Source of the DNA: UBA822 sp965249775
Lineage (GTDB): Bacteria; Gemmatimonadota; Gemmatimonadetes; Longimicrobiales; Gaopeijiaceae
Direction of reading: 5' to 3'
DNA: 64,000 nt
Assembly: GCA_965249775.1 (NCBI GenBank)
Contig: OZ252253.1
Span: 2,728,001-2,792,000, forward strand
Positions 62,003-64,000 of this stretch are shown piece after piece (the first letter of the stretch is position 1; every line of letters starts with the position of its first letter). Made by a program: the position numbers and the translations under genes. The notes beneath the pieces were generated by a model. That model saw only the letters and a list, made by a program, of their open reading frames with translations. It did not search any database and had not been told where the DNA came from.

Positions 62003-62293
62003 TTGGACGCCATTGTCACGCGCGTCCTGGTCCTCTGGCTGTTTCTTCACGGGGCCTCGGGCTGGGGGTCCACCGCGATGTCGGACATTCCCTTCCCACA
62101 GTCTTTGGTCCCCAGTCCAATCGGTACGGTTTTCTTGATCGCAGTGATCGTCCTCGTGGTTCGATTCGAGATGGGGAGGAGGGCCGAGATCGTCTTCTTG
62201 GCCAACCTTGGACATTCTTTTCGCAGGATCTCACTGGTGGTCGTCGGTCAATGCCTCGTTCTGGAAGCCGCCCTGAGAGCGGCTGTTGGGTAG
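62003..62293 (+). CDS. Small membrane protein before the ABC ATPase
   Basis: A 96-residue hydrophobic protein with three helices (RVLVLWLFLHGASGW, IGTVFLIAVIVLVVRF, ISLVVVGQCLVLEAAL), starting at TTG 62003 with GAGG 7 bases upstream. A conserved motif cannot be named; the loop RRAEIVFLANLGHS lies between helices 2 and 3. It overlaps the ABC ATPase start and follows the NSS gene by 32 bp. It may be a membrane partner of the ATPase. Confidence 0.6.
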   Translation: MDAIVTRVLVLWLFLHGASGWGSTAMSDIPFPQSLVPSPIGTVFLIAVIVLVVRFEMGRRAEIVFLANLGHSFRRISLVVVGQCLVLEAALRAAVG

Positions 62294-63023
62294 AACGGTG
62301 ATCGAAAAGGGCGCCGAGTACGTGCTCCGTGCGGAGGGGATCGGGAAGTCGTTTGGGCGTGTGCAGGCTCTCAAGGCCGCGTCACTTTGGGGCGAGGCGG
62401 GAAAGGTCACGACCCTCCTGGGCCGCAACGGGGCCGGGAAGACCACGCTCATGAAGATCGCTGCCGGCGTCCTCCGACCGGACTACGGAGTTGTCTCTGT
62501 GTTCGGCGACGTCAGAGAAAACCAATCACTGCCCCGCCTGGCCCGCTGGGGGCTGATGTACGTGCCACAGGAGCAGCTCGTATCACGGGCCTATCGTGTG
62601 CGAGACCACCTGAAGGCCCTGGCCACAACTTTCGGCTCGGCCGGGATCGACGAAGCGATATCGGAGATGCGAATAGAGGCTCTATTGGATCAAAGGGTTG
62701 GAACTCTGTCGGGCGGGGAGCGAATGCGCGTCTCCCTCGCCCTGGCCTTGGCTCGAGCCCCGAAGGTGTTGATCGCGGACGAGCCGTTGATCCGCCTCTC
62801 TCCCCAGAATCAGGAGGGCCTGGCCGACTCCCTGCGGACGGTGGCGGAAAAGGGCGCGGCGGTCATCACGTCGGGGCATGACGCCCGCGTACTGCTCGGC
62901 ATCTCTGACGTGATACTCTGGTGTGTTGCCGGCACGACCCACCACATCGGTACGCCGACCGAAGCCCTGGCGCACTCCCAGTTCCGGCGCGAGTACCTCG
63001 GGCCCGAGTTCAGCGCCGATTAA
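62286..63023 (+). CDS. ABC transporter ATP-binding protein
   Basis: A 245-residue nucleotide-binding domain: Walker A GRNGAGKTT (46-54), Q-loop YVPQEQL, signature LSGGERMRVSLALALARAP, Walker B KVLIADEP and an H-loop in ITSGHD. The D-loop reads LIRLSP instead of the usual LSGLDP, a departure. The protein is of the branched-chain/LptB-like small ATPase type. TTG 62286 overlaps the small membrane gene; GTG 62298 is the alternative. No classical permease gene follows. Confidence 0.85.
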   Translation: MGRTVIEKGAEYVLRAEGIGKSFGRVQALKAASLWGEAGKVTTLLGRNGAGKTTLMKIAAGVLRPDYGVVSVFGDVRENQSLPRLARWGLMYVPQEQLVSRAYRVRDHLKALATTFGSAGIDEAISEMRIEALLDQRVGTLSGGERMRVSLALALARAPKVLIADEPLIRLSPQNQEGLADSLRTVAEKGAAVITSGHDARVLLGISDVILWCVAGTTHHIGTPTEALAHSQFRREYLGPEFSAD

Positions 63024-63063
63024 AGCGTTGCCCCGGGCGTGATGGCCTGGTTATGAATGAAAT

Positions 63064-63939
63064 GTGAAAGCCCTCGCCATTCGCCTGAAGAACCTGGCCT
63101 TCCGTCCCCTCTGGAAGGAAGGCCACGTCCAAAGAACTCGTCGGCGCGCTCAGCTTTTCCTGAGCATGCCTTTCGTCCTCATGGGGGGGTTGATCTGGGG
63201 TTGGTTCGCCTCACCAGACCTCGCCGAGGGATCCCGGCTCCTTTGGAGCGTCCTGGGGGCCTCGGGCTTCGGGATCTTCTTCTACCTGGAGCAGAGGCTG
63301 GTCCCGCTCGTGGGAACAATGGCCGACCGCATCGGGCTGGGTGCGGTGGCCGCTCTGGCGTGGGAAGTAGGCATAGTCGGCGGTCTCATGTTCCTCTTCA
63401 CCAGTGTCCTGGGCGCCCCCGCCGTCCCGGCGGTGGCCCTCGCCATCGGTATCGGAATGCTCTACAGCCTTTCGATGGACTACGTCGTCTTCGGCTCGGG
63501 GGCGGACCATATGCTGAACTTCTTGGGCCTGGGCCGTGGCTGGTCCGGCGCCAGGGGATCGGACTACTCCCTCGCCGAAGCGCTCGAGAAACGAGGAGAC
63601 CTCGACGGTGCCATTGAGATCTACAAGGAGGCTATCCGGATAAACCGGCGTCATCCCACGGCCTACCTTCGGTTGGCCAGAGTCCGGACTCGTGAGGGCC
63701 TCCATGAAGAGGCCATCGACATCCTGCGCCGGGCCTTGGGTGTGGCGCGCTTCAACCCTCAGGGAGAGGCCCTGGCCGTCAGGGAGATCCACGAGATCTC
63801 CTCGGTGCGGCTCGGAAACTCCGCGAGGGCCGCTCCCGATCTCGTCCGTTACCTGGAGCGTGAGCCCGAAGGCGAAAACGGGGAGTGGGCGCGCCGAGAG
63901 CTAGCCTCTATCAAGGAGCGCATCCGCCTGGAGGGCTGA
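63064..63939 (+). CDS. Membrane protein with C-terminal TPR repeats
   Basis: A 291-residue protein with four hydrophobic helices in the first 165 residues (LFLSMPFVLMGGLIWGWF, LLWSVLGASGFGIFFYL, VAALAWEVGIVGGLMFLF, AVALAIGIGMLYSLSM). Two tetratricopeptide repeats follow (AEALEKRGDLDGAIEIYKEAIRINRRHPTAYLRLARVRTREGLHEEAIDILRRAL). TPRs usually mediate protein assembly. It starts at GTG 63064, 40 bp after the ABC ATPase stop, and may complete that system. The last 61 bases of the window show nothing. Confidence 0.72.
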   Translation: MKALAIRLKNLAFRPLWKEGHVQRTRRRAQLFLSMPFVLMGGLIWGWFASPDLAEGSRLLWSVLGASGFGIFFYLEQRLVPLVGTMADRIGLGAVAALAWEVGIVGGLMFLFTSVLGAPAVPAVALAIGIGMLYSLSMDYVVFGSGADHMLNFLGLGRGWSGARGSDYSLAEALEKRGDLDGAIEIYKEAIRINRRHPTAYLRLARVRTREGLHEEAIDILRRALGVARFNPQGEALAVREIHEISSVRLGNSARAAPDLVRYLEREPEGENGEWARRELASIKERIRLEG

Positions 63940-64000
63940 CGGGGGGGGGGCGGGCCATCGGATAACGCGTACCTTAGTGACTGCGATCTGACCCGGCGAG

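Overview
The window is a GC-rich (roughly 60-65 percent) stretch of a Gram-negative bacterial chromosome. Outer-membrane barrels, lipoproteins, many secreted AQ-type signal peptides, PQQ dehydrogenases, a DUF1800/DUF1501 pair, a secreted M28 peptidase and PD40 propellers together suggest a Gemmatimonadota-like heterotroph. That placement is an inference from gene content; there is no rRNA or marker gene to prove it. I saw no tRNA, rRNA, CRISPR array, insertion sequence or prophage.

Layout. 1-698: the end of a transporter with EIIA and RCK_C domains. 718-6827 (minus): a compact type II fatty-acid-synthase-like operon (enoyl reductase-like SDR, FabH, FabA, FabZ, FabF-like KS, ACP, PlsC-like acyltransferase, phosphopantetheinyl transferase), which looks like a dedicated secondary lipid or polyene pathway. 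7113-10189: DUF1800 and DUF1501 secreted pair. 10248-17764: FAD-linked oxidase, GT-C membrane glycosyltransferase, and a translationally coupled minus-strand operon of two GT2 enzymes, QueG and a methyltransferase. 17885-23724: a secreted cytochrome c/copper monooxygenase-like protein with partner, MazG, a quinone oxidoreductase, QueE and a Nudix hydrolase. 23801-26682: divergent PD40 propeller and M28 peptidase. 26740-30897: GyrA, then an ECF sigma/anti-sigma operon. 30994-34849: small genes around an array of palindromic elements. 34932-40330: signalling genes (cNMP-binding/PP2C-like, MBL hydrolase, GAF-HD-GYP) and phosphofructokinase. 40344-52404: two paralogous outer-membrane proteins flank a PAS-GGDEF-EAL protein, a secreted haloalkane dehalogenase, an NHL lipoprotein and two tandem PQQ dehydrogenases. 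52698-55707 (minus): methyltransferase, flavoprotein and type III PKS operon, resembling phenolic-lipid (srs-like) clusters. 55874-63939: SSS and NSS sodium symporters, a large PIG-L deacetylase, and an ABC ATPase between two small membrane proteins.

Besides genes, two repeat families stand out. One is a set of palindromic units at 34111-34504 whose stems differ in sequence but stay self-complementary. The other is a dispersed 25-30 bp intergenic repeat, five clear copies plus one degenerate, with core CTGTACTCCTTCAACAG. Both may be uncharacterised mobile or regulatory elements. The fatty-acid-like operon and the type III PKS operon are the best candidates for unusual chemistry.
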